64,000 bases of DNA, taken from contig JAFRRJ010000017.1 of assembly GCA_017428155.1 (NCBI GenBank), positions 147,592 through 211,591 on the forward strand. Direction: 5' to 3'. Made by a program: the position numbers and the translations under genes. Below the pieces are notes generated by a model that had not been told where the DNA came from, searched no databases, and saw only the letters and a program-made list of their open reading frames with translations. This document shows positions 18,523 to 26,520 of this stretch, in pieces. Origin of the DNA: Clostridiales bacterium. Its GTDB lineage: Bacteria; Bacillota; Clostridia; Saccharofermentanales; Saccharofermentanaceae. How positions within the stretch are numbered: position 1 is the first letter of the stretch; each line of letters starts with the position of its first letter.

Positions 18523-20890
18523 CAGAATCGAATTACTCGCCCCTTGCGGCAACCTCACGATACTTAAGACGGCAATAGACAGCGGAGCAGATTCCGTTTA
18601 TCTTGGCTTGAAAGAATTCTCTGCCAGAGCATCTGCAGAGAATTTCACTCTGGACGAACTTGAAGAAGGCGTCGATTATGCGCATGCAAGATCTTCCAGG
18701 GTTTTCCTTGCCGTCAACACATTGATGACAGATAACGAATTCGAGGTTTTCTATCCGACGATCGCTGAAGCGGTTAATATCGGTGTCGACGGCCTTATAA
18801 TTCAGGATCTCGCAGTGCTTACAAAGCTTGCTTATGATTTTCCTGACGTGATCATCAACTGCAGCACGCAGATGAATGTTTATTCAGCTGATGAATTCAA
18901 AAACCTTGCTAAACTTGGAGCAAACAGGGTAGTTCTTCCAAGAGAGCTATCATGTGATGAGATTGCTACACGCACTAAAGCCGCTGCAAAAGCCGGTCTT
19001 GAGACTGAAGTTTTCGCGCACGGCGCTGTTTGCGTATGCGCATCAGGATTGTGTCTTTTCTCTGCAATGAACAGGAGCGGCACAAGATCCGGCAACAGAG
19101 GTTCATGTGCGCAGCCCTGCAGGGAAGAATATGCACTTTATAACGACGGTCTGAGATTAAGGGAAGGACATCTTATATCTCCCAAGGACAGAGATGTCTC
19201 TGATTATCTTGCAAGGCTTATTAAGAGCGGTGTTAAGAGCCTTAAGATCGAAGGCCGCATGCGTGATGAGAATTACGTTAAGTCGGCAGTTCATTGCTAC
19301 CGCCGCATGATCGATGCTTATTATGAGGGAAAACTTGACAGGGAACATATAAAAGAGATTACTGCTGAGCTCCTTATTAATTTCAACCGCGGCGGATCTT
19401 TTACTTCACAGTATCTGAGCGGTAATAAGGATGACGAATTCCTTTCGGGTGAATACCCGGGCAAATATGGCGTCAGGATAGGCCGTATAAGCCGTCTCGA
19501 TAACGGTAATGGAATTATCACCGTCGGCATTAAGAACGGCGCTGTAGAGCCTGATAAGGGCGATTTCCTGTCTATCAGGGATAACTCCAGGGAGATCTGT
19601 TCTTTCCCTGTAGGAAAAACCAATACAGGCCTAACCGGTCTTAACATAAAAGGACTTCATCCGGACATGATCAAGAAATTGAAGCCCGGCTTTGAAGTTT
19701 ACCTGATGAATCATGAGACTGTTATTTCCAGGCAGAATCTGAGAAGAACTCCTGTCAGGATCGTTTTGGGCACCAACGGTTCAGAGCTCATTGCAAATGC
19801 AGTTGTAACCGGCGGAATTGCAGCGGGCATCTCTTCTGAAGCATCTGCTGTCCTGCCATCCGGTTACGAAGGCAAGATACTTGATAAATCCAGAATAAAG
19901 GAGCAGATCTGCAAGACTTTAGATACGCCTTTTACTGTTGTTTCTGTGGAGCTTGACGGTGCTGATGAACTCTATTGTCCTGTCAGCGTTATCAATTCAT
20001 TAAGACGCGCCTTGCTCGAAAATCTGGAAGCATCTGTCATCTCTTCATTCAAGAGAAATTACGGCCTTGATTATGTTGATGATTCTGAGATCTGCGAGAC
20101 CGATCCTGAAAGATGCGATGAGATCAAGAATATGTATACTTATCCGGTCTTAAGACTCGAAGACGATATCCTTGAAGAAGGCGCTGACATTTACGCATTA
20201 AGCATTTATGATCTGGCAGATGAAGATATCTATGCAAAGGCCGTTGATTTCGTAAGATCACAGGGTGCCGAGCTTGTATTGTTATTGCCTGATTTTCACC
20301 ATGATAAGCTGAACAAGATAATAGATACTGTTATCGCTTCGCTTAAAAACGATCTTGGAACCGGATTTAAGGCTGTAATGAGTTCAAGACTCTTTACTGA
20401 CCGCAAGTTCTTAAAGGGTGGTCTTGAGCATTTTGCTTCTGCAGGAACAAATATCTACAGCAGCAGATCGCTTGCAAAAGCTTTCGAATATGCCGATGCA
20501 GTTATGCCGTCATATGAGATAAGTGCTGATGATATTGTTGAGAAATGCAGATATCTTGCTGAGACCTGGAGCGCAGGGAAGAAGAATCCTAGGATAATCC
20601 TTCATACAGAAGGACTTATTCCATGGATGCAGTCAGATTTCTGCGCTGCAGGAAGGAATAAGAGACCCTGTAACTTCTGCGGAAACAAGGCTGTTTTCGA
20701 GATGAAGACAAAGAGGGAAGGGGAAGGCACCAGATTAAAGGTCATCCCGCATCCTCTTGACTGCTCATGTGCTATTTACGGCAGGGCGAAGAACCCTGTT
20801 GACCAGGCAACGGCACAATATATTGCAGATCTTGGCTTTGACGTTATCTGCAATTACACAATCTTACCCGGAGGTCAGATCTATGACTGA
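18512..20890 (+). CDS. U32 family peptidase (collagenase-like)
   Basis: A 792-residue protein. The N-terminal TIM-barrel half begins ELLAPCGNLTILKTAIDSGAD and carries the U32 signature VFAHGAVCVCASGLCLFS with GSCAQPCREEY near residues 170-210. These Cys residues resemble the iron-sulfur site of RNA-hydroxylating U32 proteins such as RlhA/TrhP, so tRNA or rRNA hydroxylation is a real alternative to peptidase activity. A long C-terminal extension (DUF3656-like and more) ends with further Cys residues (RPCNFCGNKAVF; LDCSCAIYG). Overlaps both neighbours (11 and 8 nt). Confidence 0.9.
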   Translation: MINNRIELLAPCGNLTILKTAIDSGADSVYLGLKEFSARASAENFTLDELEEGVDYAHARSSRVFLAVNTLMTDNEFEVFYPTIAEAVNIGVDGLIIQDLAVLTKLAYDFPDVIINCSTQMNVYSADEFKNLAKLGANRVVLPRELSCDEIATRTKAAAKAGLETEVFAHGAVCVCASGLCLFSAMNRSGTRSGNRGSCAQPCREEYALYNDGLRLREGHLISPKDRDVSDYLARLIKSGVKSLKIEGRMRDENYVKSAVHCYRRMIDAYYEGKLDREHIKEITAELLINFNRGGSFTSQYLSGNKDDEFLSGEYPGKYGVRIGRISRLDNGNGIITVGIKNGAVEPDKGDFLSIRDNSREICSFPVGKTNTGLTGLNIKGLHPDMIKKLKPGFEVYLMNHETVISRQNLRRTPVRIVLGTNGSELIANAVVTGGIAAGISSEASAVLPSGYEGKILDKSRIKEQICKTLDTPFTVVSVELDGADELYCPVSVINSLRRALLENLEASVISSFKRNYGLDYVDDSEICETDPERCDEIKNMYTYPVLRLEDDILEEGADIYALSIYDLADEDIYAKAVDFVRSQGAELVLLLPDFHHDKLNKIIDTVIASLKNDLGTGFKAVMSSRLFTDRKFLKGGLEHFASAGTNIYSSRSLAKAFEYADAVMPSYEISADDIVEKCRYLAETWSAGKKNPRIILHTEGLIPWMQSDFCAAGRNKRPCNFCGNKAVFEMKTKREGEGTRLKVIPHPLDCSCAIYGRAKNPVDQATAQYIADLGFDVICNYTILPGGQIYD

Positions 20891-21380
20891 GATCTATATC
20901 GAAAAGTGCAGGGAAGACGCGAAGCTTCCGGCTTATGCCCATGACGGTGATGCAGGCATGGATCTTTATGCTGCAGAAGAAGTTACAATCGAACCTGGGA
21001 AATCAGCTCTTGTACCTGTCGGTATAAAGATGGCTATCCCTTACGGATATGAAGTACAGATCAGACCGAGGAGCGGTGTATCGCTTAAGACTCCTCTACG
21101 TATACCCAATGCACCCGGAACAATTGACTGCGGATACAGGGACGAAGTAAATGTAATTGTTTACAACGCTTCGATCTGCCACGACGAGGGTATAGATGCG
21201 GAGCCGCTTACATTGGACAGCAAGGGCTGCATCCACGGAACATATAAGATACGCAAAGGTGACCGTATTGCACAGATGGTCGTTGCAAAGGTCGAATATT
21301 GCAGTTTTAAAGAGACTGATAATGTTAAGGCAATCGGGCAGGACCGCGGCGGCGGATTCGGCTCAAGCGGAGTTAACTGA
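20883..21380 (+). CDS. dut: dUTP diphosphatase
   Basis: A 165-residue trimeric dUTPase hydrolysing dUTP to dUMP and PPi. All five motifs are present: DAGMDLYA, RPRSGVSL, GTIDCGYRDEV, KGDRIAQMVV and RGGGFGSSG. A ten-residue insertion (AEPLTLDSKGCIHG region) between motifs 3 and 4 is slightly longer than usual. Start at ATG 20883 follows GGAGG and overlaps the U32 stop by 8 nt; its stop overlaps the next ATG by one base. Confidence 0.96.
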   Translation: MTEIYIEKCREDAKLPAYAHDGDAGMDLYAAEEVTIEPGKSALVPVGIKMAIPYGYEVQIRPRSGVSLKTPLRIPNAPGTIDCGYRDEVNVIVYNASICHDEGIDAEPLTLDSKGCIHGTYKIRKGDRIAQMVVAKVEYCSFKETDNVKAIGQDRGGGFGSSGVN

Positions 21381-22414
21381 TGGCGAACAGGGGATTTATC
21401 AGTTTCAGCGGTAATGCCTCTAAGCGCAGAAATCCTTTTGTTATGAGGCTTGCGCTGATATTAAGTATCATCGCGATCATTATCATATCCTTTATTGCGC
21501 TTACCATATTCTCGTCCAACCGCCTTATGAATATAAGCAAAAATGAAGTAACCAACGTTCCTTCCAATATCCTGCCTTCATACAACACGACGAGTTTTGA
21601 GTCTGCTGACGGTCAGACATCCTTGCAGGGATGGTTCTTCAAGACCAAAAAGCCTATATCAACCATCATCGTTGTCCACGATGCAGGTTCCAACAGACTT
21701 CCGTTCGGAGTTGAAATGATCGATATGATCGAAGGGTGGCTTGAGAGCGGCTATAACGTCTTCATGTTCGACCAGAGAAACTCCGGTACTTCAGGCGGTG
21801 ATATCTGTTCATACGGCTATCTTGAATGGCAGGACGTACTTGGCGCCATAGCTATCGTTAAGCAGATCTCTGTAACAACGAACGTTATCCTTTACGGTAT
21901 CGGCACGGGGTGCACCTCATCGATCCTGGCCTATTCCAATCTTCCTCCGGAAGGCGCCAGTGAGAAGATCCTTTCAGAATACAGCGCAAATATCAGGAAT
22001 CTCGGCTATGACAAGTCCTACGTAATCGGCATGATACTTGATTCTCCCGCAAAGGAATCTGATGATTATATACGTCCGGAAGTTGTTCAGAGTGAACCTT
22101 TGGGATTTATCACACAGTATTCAGTACCTTACGCCATAAGAGTATCTTCGGGCGGAGAGAATATCAGCCTTGCAGCGGAGATTGCAAGACTCCCTATCCC
22201 TGTATTGATACTCTACGGCGGTCATGACACTTTTATCGGTGCTGATAAGATCGATCAGATAATCACAGAGCGCAACAGGCTTAACTCGAGCATCACCAGG
22301 AGCGTAATGGTAGCCGGCGCAGGATATCTTGAAGAATACGGTATAAATAAGAATCAGTATATGAATTCGATTACTGATTTCCTTAACTCATATTATTTGG
22401 TTGACGATAAATGA
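21380..22414 (+). CDS. Membrane-anchored alpha/beta-hydrolase-fold protein lacking the catalytic residues
   Basis: A 344-residue protein with one transmembrane segment (about residues 21-45) and an exposed alpha/beta hydrolase fold: WFFKTKKPISTIIVVHDAGSNR (oxyanion strand), VFMFDQRNSGTSGGD, and the nucleophile elbow ILYGIGTGCTS. The elbow reads G-I-G-T-G, so the position expected for Ser is Gly. An acidic residue is kept (LYGGHDTF), but the segment expected to carry the catalytic His reads VAGAGYLEEYG. It is probably not a hydrolase in the usual way. It overlaps dut by one base and tsaD by four. Confidence 0.8.
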   Translation: MANRGFISFSGNASKRRNPFVMRLALILSIIAIIIISFIALTIFSSNRLMNISKNEVTNVPSNILPSYNTTSFESADGQTSLQGWFFKTKKPISTIIVVHDAGSNRLPFGVEMIDMIEGWLESGYNVFMFDQRNSGTSGGDICSYGYLEWQDVLGAIAIVKQISVTTNVILYGIGTGCTSSILAYSNLPPEGASEKILSEYSANIRNLGYDKSYVIGMILDSPAKESDDYIRPEVVQSEPLGFITQYSVPYAIRVSSGGENISLAAEIARLPIPVLILYGGHDTFIGADKIDQIITERNRLNSSITRSVMVAGAGYLEEYGINKNQYMNSITDFLNSYYLVDDK

Positions 22415-23430
22415 TGAATACAGACAAAGACATCCTCATATTAGGCATCGAGAGTTCATGTGATGAGACAGCCGCATCCGTAGTTAAGAACGGGCGTGTT
22501 ATCTTAAGCAACTGTATCGCCTCACAGGCCGATTTCCACGAACAGTTTGGCGGCGTTGTTCCCGAACTGGCTTCGAGAATGCATGTTGATGCTGTATATC
22601 CGACTGTATGGAAAGCTTTATCAGATGCAAATGTCGAGCTAAATGATATCGACGCAATAGCTGTCACATACGGGCCCGGTCTTGTAGGTGCGCTGCTTGT
22701 AGGGCTCTCATGTGCCAAGGGTCTTTGTGAAGTATCAGGCAAACCTCTTGTAGGCGTTAATCATCTTAAAGGTCATATAGCAGCTAATTACCTGTGTTTT
22801 GAAGATCTGGAACCGCCTTTTCTTTGCTTATGTGTAAGCGGAGGCAACTCCATGATAGTACGTGTCGACGGCTATACGGACATGACCGTCCTCGGCCGGA
22901 CCAGAGACGATGCTGCCGGTGAAGCTATCGATAAGATCGCACGTGTTGTCGGTCTAGGTTATCCGGGCGGCCCCAAGATGGATAAAGCCGGGCAGGGAGG
23001 GGATATTACACGTTATGAGTTCTCGAAAACTCATATGGCAGACACATTGGATTTCTCATTCTCCGGTCTTAAGACATCTGCTCTTAATCTCTTGAACGGC
23101 TTAAAGCAGAAGGGTGAAGAGATCGATCTTAAAGACTTTGCGGCTTCTTATCAGAATGCGATAGCTGAGGCTCTCTTAAAGAATACGATTACAGCCTGCA
23201 AACAGACAGGAATTAGTAAACTCTGCCTTGCAGGCGGCGTTTCAGCCAATTCATTCTTAAGGGATGTTTTCGCGAAAGAAGCAAAGAAAAAAGGCATTAA
23301 ACTCTACTATCCGGAGCTTAAATATTGTACGGATAATGCTGCAATGATCGCTTCCAGCGGATATTTTGAATACATGAACGGCAAGCGTGATACATTAGAT
23401 CTCAACGCTTATCCGTCACTTCAGATGTAA
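22411..23430 (+). CDS. tsaD: tRNA N6-adenosine threonylcarbamoyltransferase
   Basis: A 339-residue ASKHA-fold protein that, with TsaB and TsaE, puts threonylcarbamoyl on A37 of ANN-decoding tRNAs. Motifs: GIESSCDETAASVV at the N-terminus, ELASRMHVD, GPGLVGALLVGLSCAKGL, the metal ligands in NHLKGH near residue 115, SGGNS, and YCTDNAAMIA near 310 with the third metal ligand Asp. TsaB and TsaE are not in the window. ATG overlaps the previous stop by four bases (ATGA). Confidence 0.97.
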   Translation: MMNTDKDILILGIESSCDETAASVVKNGRVILSNCIASQADFHEQFGGVVPELASRMHVDAVYPTVWKALSDANVELNDIDAIAVTYGPGLVGALLVGLSCAKGLCEVSGKPLVGVNHLKGHIAANYLCFEDLEPPFLCLCVSGGNSMIVRVDGYTDMTVLGRTRDDAAGEAIDKIARVVGLGYPGGPKMDKAGQGGDITRYEFSKTHMADTLDFSFSGLKTSALNLLNGLKQKGEEIDLKDFAASYQNAIAEALLKNTITACKQTGISKLCLAGGVSANSFLRDVFAKEAKKKGIKLYYPELKYCTDNAAMIASSGYFEYMNGKRDTLDLNAYPSLQM

Positions 23431-23487
23431 ATATCAGGCGTTAACGCCGTTACCGGGAGTCTTTTAACCGTTTCCGGAGACTAAATC

Positions 23488-24087
23488 TTAGCCGTCACTT
23501 CCGTCAGAACCGGATTCGGAGCCACCGCCGGATTCAGATCCGCCACCTGTTTCAGAACCAGTACTACCGCCGCCTTCGGAGCCACCGCCACCGGTCTCAG
23601 ATCCGGTACCGCCGCCACCTTCAGAGCCTCCGCCTTCGGAGCCACCGCCACCGGTCTCGGTGCCGCCACCTTCAGATCCACCGCCTTCGGAGCCGCTTCC
23701 GGTTCCTTCACCGGTTCCGTTACCGCCTTCGGGTTCAGTTGTTTCGGCAGGCTGGGGTGTAGGAGTAGCCGTGCTTGTTCTGCTCGGACGTGTGTATGTG
23801 TAGTTGTTGTTATTATTCTGCGGTACAGGTGTATTAGTAGGGGAGGGAGTAGGTGTATTTGAAGATGCCGCTGTAGGTGTAGGCGTATTGGTTGATTTAG
23901 CCTTGGGCGTCGGTGTGGGAGTAGGAGTAGATTTCTCCTCAACTGTCTGAGTAGTTACGGGAGTAGTCTCATAACTGCCTTCGGCGGCCTGTACGGGTCT
24001 TTTATCAAAATAACGTGCTGTAACAAGCAGCGCAGAAACGGCTACAATAAACACAGCAACAGGTAAAACCAATCCTTTTATGTTCAT
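23488..24087 (-). CDS. Membrane-anchored protein with Pro/Thr and Gly/Ser/Glu repeats
   Basis: A 199-residue protein with an N-terminal signal anchor (LVLPVAVFIVAVSALLV, residues 5-21). It continues as a Thr/Pro stalk of TPTPTP-type repeats (about 50-105) and ends in a low-complexity GGGSEGGGSE-type tail of about 80 residues with almost no other residue. No catalytic domain. It probably spans or decorates the wall, or is a rapidly changing spacer protein. Start at ATG 24087, with GGAGA upstream; the frame extends to 24138 without such a site. Convergent with tsaD. Confidence 0.7.
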   Translation of the reverse strand: MNIKGLVLPVAVFIVAVSALLVTARYFDKRPVQAAEGSYETTPVTTQTVEEKSTPTPTPTPKAKSTNTPTPTAASSNTPTPSPTNTPVPQNNNNNYTYTRPSRTSTATPTPQPAETTEPEGGNGTGEGTGSGSEGGGSEGGGTETGGGGSEGGGSEGGGGTGSETGGGGSEGGGSTGSETGGGSESGGGSESGSDGSDG

Positions 24088-24107
24088 CTTATTCTCCAAA
24101 TGTTCAA

Positions 24108-24135
24108 AATCTAAAAAATGGACAATTATCTTCAA
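24108..24135 (-). promoter_or_regulatory. Promoter of the repeat-rich anchored protein
   Basis: On the minus strand TTGAAG (24130-24135), 16 nt, TAGATT (24108-24113). Confidence 0.45.
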
Positions 24136-24186
24136 CAATTCTTTACATGTAGACTATATCACTAATCTTTGGATTTCCTATGAAAT

Positions 24187-24214
24187 TTGCAAAAATTACT
24201 TTTGAATATAAAAT
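24187..24214 (+). promoter_or_regulatory. smpB promoter close to the start codon
   Basis: TTGCAA (24187-24192), 16 nt, TAAAAT (24209-24214). Transcription would begin at about 24221, only about two bases before the smpB ATG. Confidence 0.5.
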
Positions 24215-24222
24215 ATACGATT

Positions 24223-24699
24223 ATGGCAATTAAAAAAGGAATAAAAATAATAGCAGAGAACCGCAAAGCCTATCACGATTACTTCATAGAAGAGAGGTTT
24301 GAAGCCGGCGTGGCTCTTTCCGGAACAGAAGTAAAGAGCTTACGTGCCGGAAGGATAAACCTCAAAGACTCATATGTACAGGTAAAAGACGGTGAGATGT
24401 GGCTTATAGGAGTTCATATCAGCCCTTATGAGAACGGCAACAGGTTTAATCTTGATCCCGAGAGAACAAGAAAGCTCCTAATGCACAAGAGAGAGATCAT
24501 AAGATTATATTCAACTGTCAAACAGGACGGTCTTACATTAGTGCCCACAAAATGCTATTTCAAGGACAGCAAAGTCAAGTTTGAGATAGGACTTGCGAGA
24601 GGTAAAAAGGACTACGATAAGCGCGACGTCATGGCTAAGAAGGAAGCTAACAGAGACATAGACAGGGCAATGAAAAACGCCAAAAAATATATAGATTGA
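24223..24699 (+). CDS. smpB: SsrA-binding protein SmpB
   Basis: A 158-residue RNA-binding protein that delivers tmRNA to stalled ribosomes. Recognisable by NRKAYHDYFIEERFEAGVALSGTEVKSLR, GEMWLIGVHISPY, and the C-terminal basic tail KKDYDKRDVMAKKEANRDIDRAMK, which enters the ribosomal A/mRNA channel. Start taken at ATG 24223, where MAIKKGIK begins the family N-terminus. No Shine-Dalgarno site is seen before it. No ssrA gene was recognised nearby. Confidence 0.95.
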   Translation: MAIKKGIKIIAENRKAYHDYFIEERFEAGVALSGTEVKSLRAGRINLKDSYVQVKDGEMWLIGVHISPYENGNRFNLDPERTRKLLMHKREIIRLYSTVKQDGLTLVPTKCYFKDSKVKFEIGLARGKKDYDKRDVMAKKEANRDIDRAMKNAKKYID

Positions 24700-24738
24700 T
24701 ATATAATTAATCTATATTTACAGATTAAAGGGAAGATC

Positions 24739-25296
24739 ATGACGACCAAAAAACTCATAAATAAAGCCCATGAGAAGGAAATATCGATCAGATATTTCAT
24801 TTTGGCCGGCTTTTTCTGGATCCTGACTATTTTCTGGATAATAGTTATTTTCCATTTATCTTCGGAAAATGCCAACGAATCATCAGATCTTTCACATGTA
24901 TTCTTAAGCTTTATCAACGAAGTATTCGGTACAGAGTTATACGATGACAGTATTCTCAGGATGGTAGCACATGCATCTGAGTTTGCGCTTTTGACATTAT
25001 TATCTTATCTGGCACTTTCATCAACAAATAAGATCTCCAATAAGACATCTTATGCAGAGAGCCCGGTTAAGCTCATGAGATCTGATAACGAGATGAATAT
25101 TATTTTCACATTATGGTTTACGATCCTTAATGCGATATTTGATGAATATCATCAGTTGTTTGTTCCCGGACGCGACGGTTCGATCGTTGATGTTCTGATA
25201 GATCTTGTCGGAATTATCATTATCCTTGCAGTCATAAGAGTAGTATTTACGATCTATCTCAGAAGCAAGGGACGTAAGGAAGTCGTCTATACCTGA
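24739..25296 (+). CDS. VanZ-like family membrane protein
   Basis: A 185-residue membrane protein with hydrophobic segments near residues 20-41, 80-95, 118-130 and 150-172. Conserved VanZ-type features are HLSSENANESSDLS near residue 45, HASEFALLTLL near 85 and DEYHQLFVPGRDGSIVDVLIDLVG near 130-155. VanZ-like proteins are linked to teicoplanin tolerance in one case but are mostly uncharacterised. AAAGGGAAG precedes the ATG. It follows smpB by 39 nt. Confidence 0.85.
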   Translation: MTTKKLINKAHEKEISIRYFILAGFFWILTIFWIIVIFHLSSENANESSDLSHVFLSFINEVFGTELYDDSILRMVAHASEFALLTLLSYLALSSTNKISNKTSYAESPVKLMRSDNEMNIIFTLWFTILNAIFDEYHQLFVPGRDGSIVDVLIDLVGIIIILAVIRVVFTIYLRSKGRKEVVYT

Positions 25297-25776
25297 TCTT
25301 TTTATTTTTAGTTTTCTCTAGAGAAGACAATACGTATGATCTGCCGTTTTTCCGGATTTCTCTAAACTTCCAATTCGGTATAATTACAATTTTGGTGAAT
25401 TGAGAAGAGGCAATAATCTTATAAATATGCATATGATCGATTCAGCAATTCCTGAATAAACACTTTTCAGATACGGACAGATATTACATGTGCTTTCTTA
25501 TGTATATTCGTTTTCTATAAGAATGAATATTAGATTCGTTTATAAATGATTAATTTATGATAATCCGGATTCTAAAATTCTCATTTGTATTTATTGAATT
25601 ATCGTCAGCCGGATCGTCATCCGATTCTTCATGTTATTTCTGAACTGACTGTTGCATTTTTCTATATTGCCGGACGATCATCATCAAACAATCTAATCAC
25701 AACTAATCTGATTCTATAAAGTCAAAGTTAACATATCCCCTGTTTTTCTTATAAACCTCTTCACCGAAAGTTTGTT
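25297..25776. other. AT-rich intergenic stretch without a recognisable gene
   Basis: About 480 bases markedly richer in A+T than the neighbouring genes, with stops in all frames. A TATAAT (25379-25384) could be a -10 box but lacks a clear -35. GATCGTC (near 25613) and GACGATC (near 25673) are complementary over a long loop. I recognise no RNA family here. Confidence 0.5.
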
Positions 25777-25936
25777 CGTTTTCACGGCATAGCCGGGAAT
25801 TTGCCGTGAATTATGCTGTTTAATGATAAAAGTCACGGCGTTTTCACGGCATAGCCGGGAATTTGCCGTGAATTATGCTGTTTAACGATAAAAGTCACGG
25901 CGTTTTCACGGCATAACCGGGAATTTGCCGTGAATC
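25777..25936. repeat. 62-bp tandem repeat, about 2.6 copies, each with a 9-bp hairpin
   Basis: Copies start at 25777, 25839 and 25901, exactly 62 bp apart; the third breaks off near 25936. Each has TTCACGGCA and TGCCGTGAA arms around the same 12-nt loop (first copy 25781-25789 and 25802-25810). Copies differ by only one or two bases in the shared parts, so the duplication is recent. Whole units, not just a short repeat, are duplicated, so this is not a CRISPR array. Confidence 0.85.
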
Positions 25937-25989
25937 CGTTTGTTGATGCTTCATCGAAAACTTCACCGTTAAGTCGCAGAAAATTAAAA

Positions 25990-26013
25990 ACCGCGCCCTG
26001 AAAAGGACGCGGT
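25990..26013 (-). terminator. Terminator after the zinc-ribbon membrane genes
   Basis: ACCGCG-C-CC and GG-A-CGCGGT pair (25990-25998 with 26005-26013, one internal mismatch); on the minus strand TTTTTAATTTT follows. It is about 70 nt past the stop at 26082. Confidence 0.75.
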
Positions 26014-26081
26014 CTTGAAAACAAATTTAAGTAATAACTTATTTATGTTCGGCAGGGAAAAGGTCTTTATCTGTTACGGGA

Positions 26082-26519
26082 TTATTCCTCGTCGATCTTG
26101 CGGATAATCAATGATGCGCCGCAGAATGAGCAATTCTGTTCATTCTCATTTCTAGGCGAACCGCAGTTGGGACAATTGGAAAAATAGTCATATTTAAGGA
26201 ATTCGGCCTTTTTATCAAGGATCTTCTGAACTTCAGCGTTCTTCTCGATCATTACTTTGGTCTTCTTCCCTTCTGATTTAACATAGGCTTTTTTCTTATA
26301 TATGTGTCCGAATACTATCAGCGCGATAAATAGTACGATAAAGATACATGGCGTATAGAATATCAACGCATCCAGGAAATGGAACAACGGACCGTCGATA
26401 CTTGAATCCTCAAGGAAAGGCACAACCAGTTCATAGAACAGATTGGTGATAAAGAATATAAGATTAATGACTATTCCTGCAATACCGACGGGAAGAGAGC
26501 ATTTCATCAGTTTATTCAA
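26082..26519 (-). CDS. Membrane protein with C-terminal zinc ribbon
   Basis: A 145-residue protein with two hydrophobic segments (about residues 10-33 and 48-70) and a C-terminal zinc ribbon NCPNCGSPRNENEQNCSFCG (four Cys). The start is TTG at 26519: AAGGAG (26530-26535) lies 10 nt before it, inside the end of the upstream gene; the first ATG, at 26507, has no such site at normal distance. Its ribbon resembles that of the upstream gene, so the two probably arose by partial duplication. Function unknown. Confidence 0.65.
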   Translation of the reverse strand: MNKLMKCSLPVGIAGIVINLIFFITNLFYELVVPFLEDSSIDGPLFHFLDALIFYTPCIFIVLFIALIVFGHIYKKKAYVKSEGKKTKVMIEKNAEVQKILDKKAEFLKYDYFSNCPNCGSPRNENEQNCSFCGASLIIRKIDEE

Positions 26520-26520
26520 A

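Noticed and set aside
23481..23942. 153-codon minus-strand frame rich in Arg/Leu/Pro
   Set aside because: It is a shifted frame through the low-complexity repeats of the anchored protein, whose own frame has a signal anchor and ribosome site.
25833..26024. 63-codon minus-strand frame over the tandem repeat
   Set aside because: It lies in the 62-bp repeats and the terminator hairpin, with no ribosome site or recognisable protein.
24700..26081. ssrA (tmRNA) gene next to smpB
   Set aside because: No tRNA-Ala-like ends or tag frame were found in the gap.
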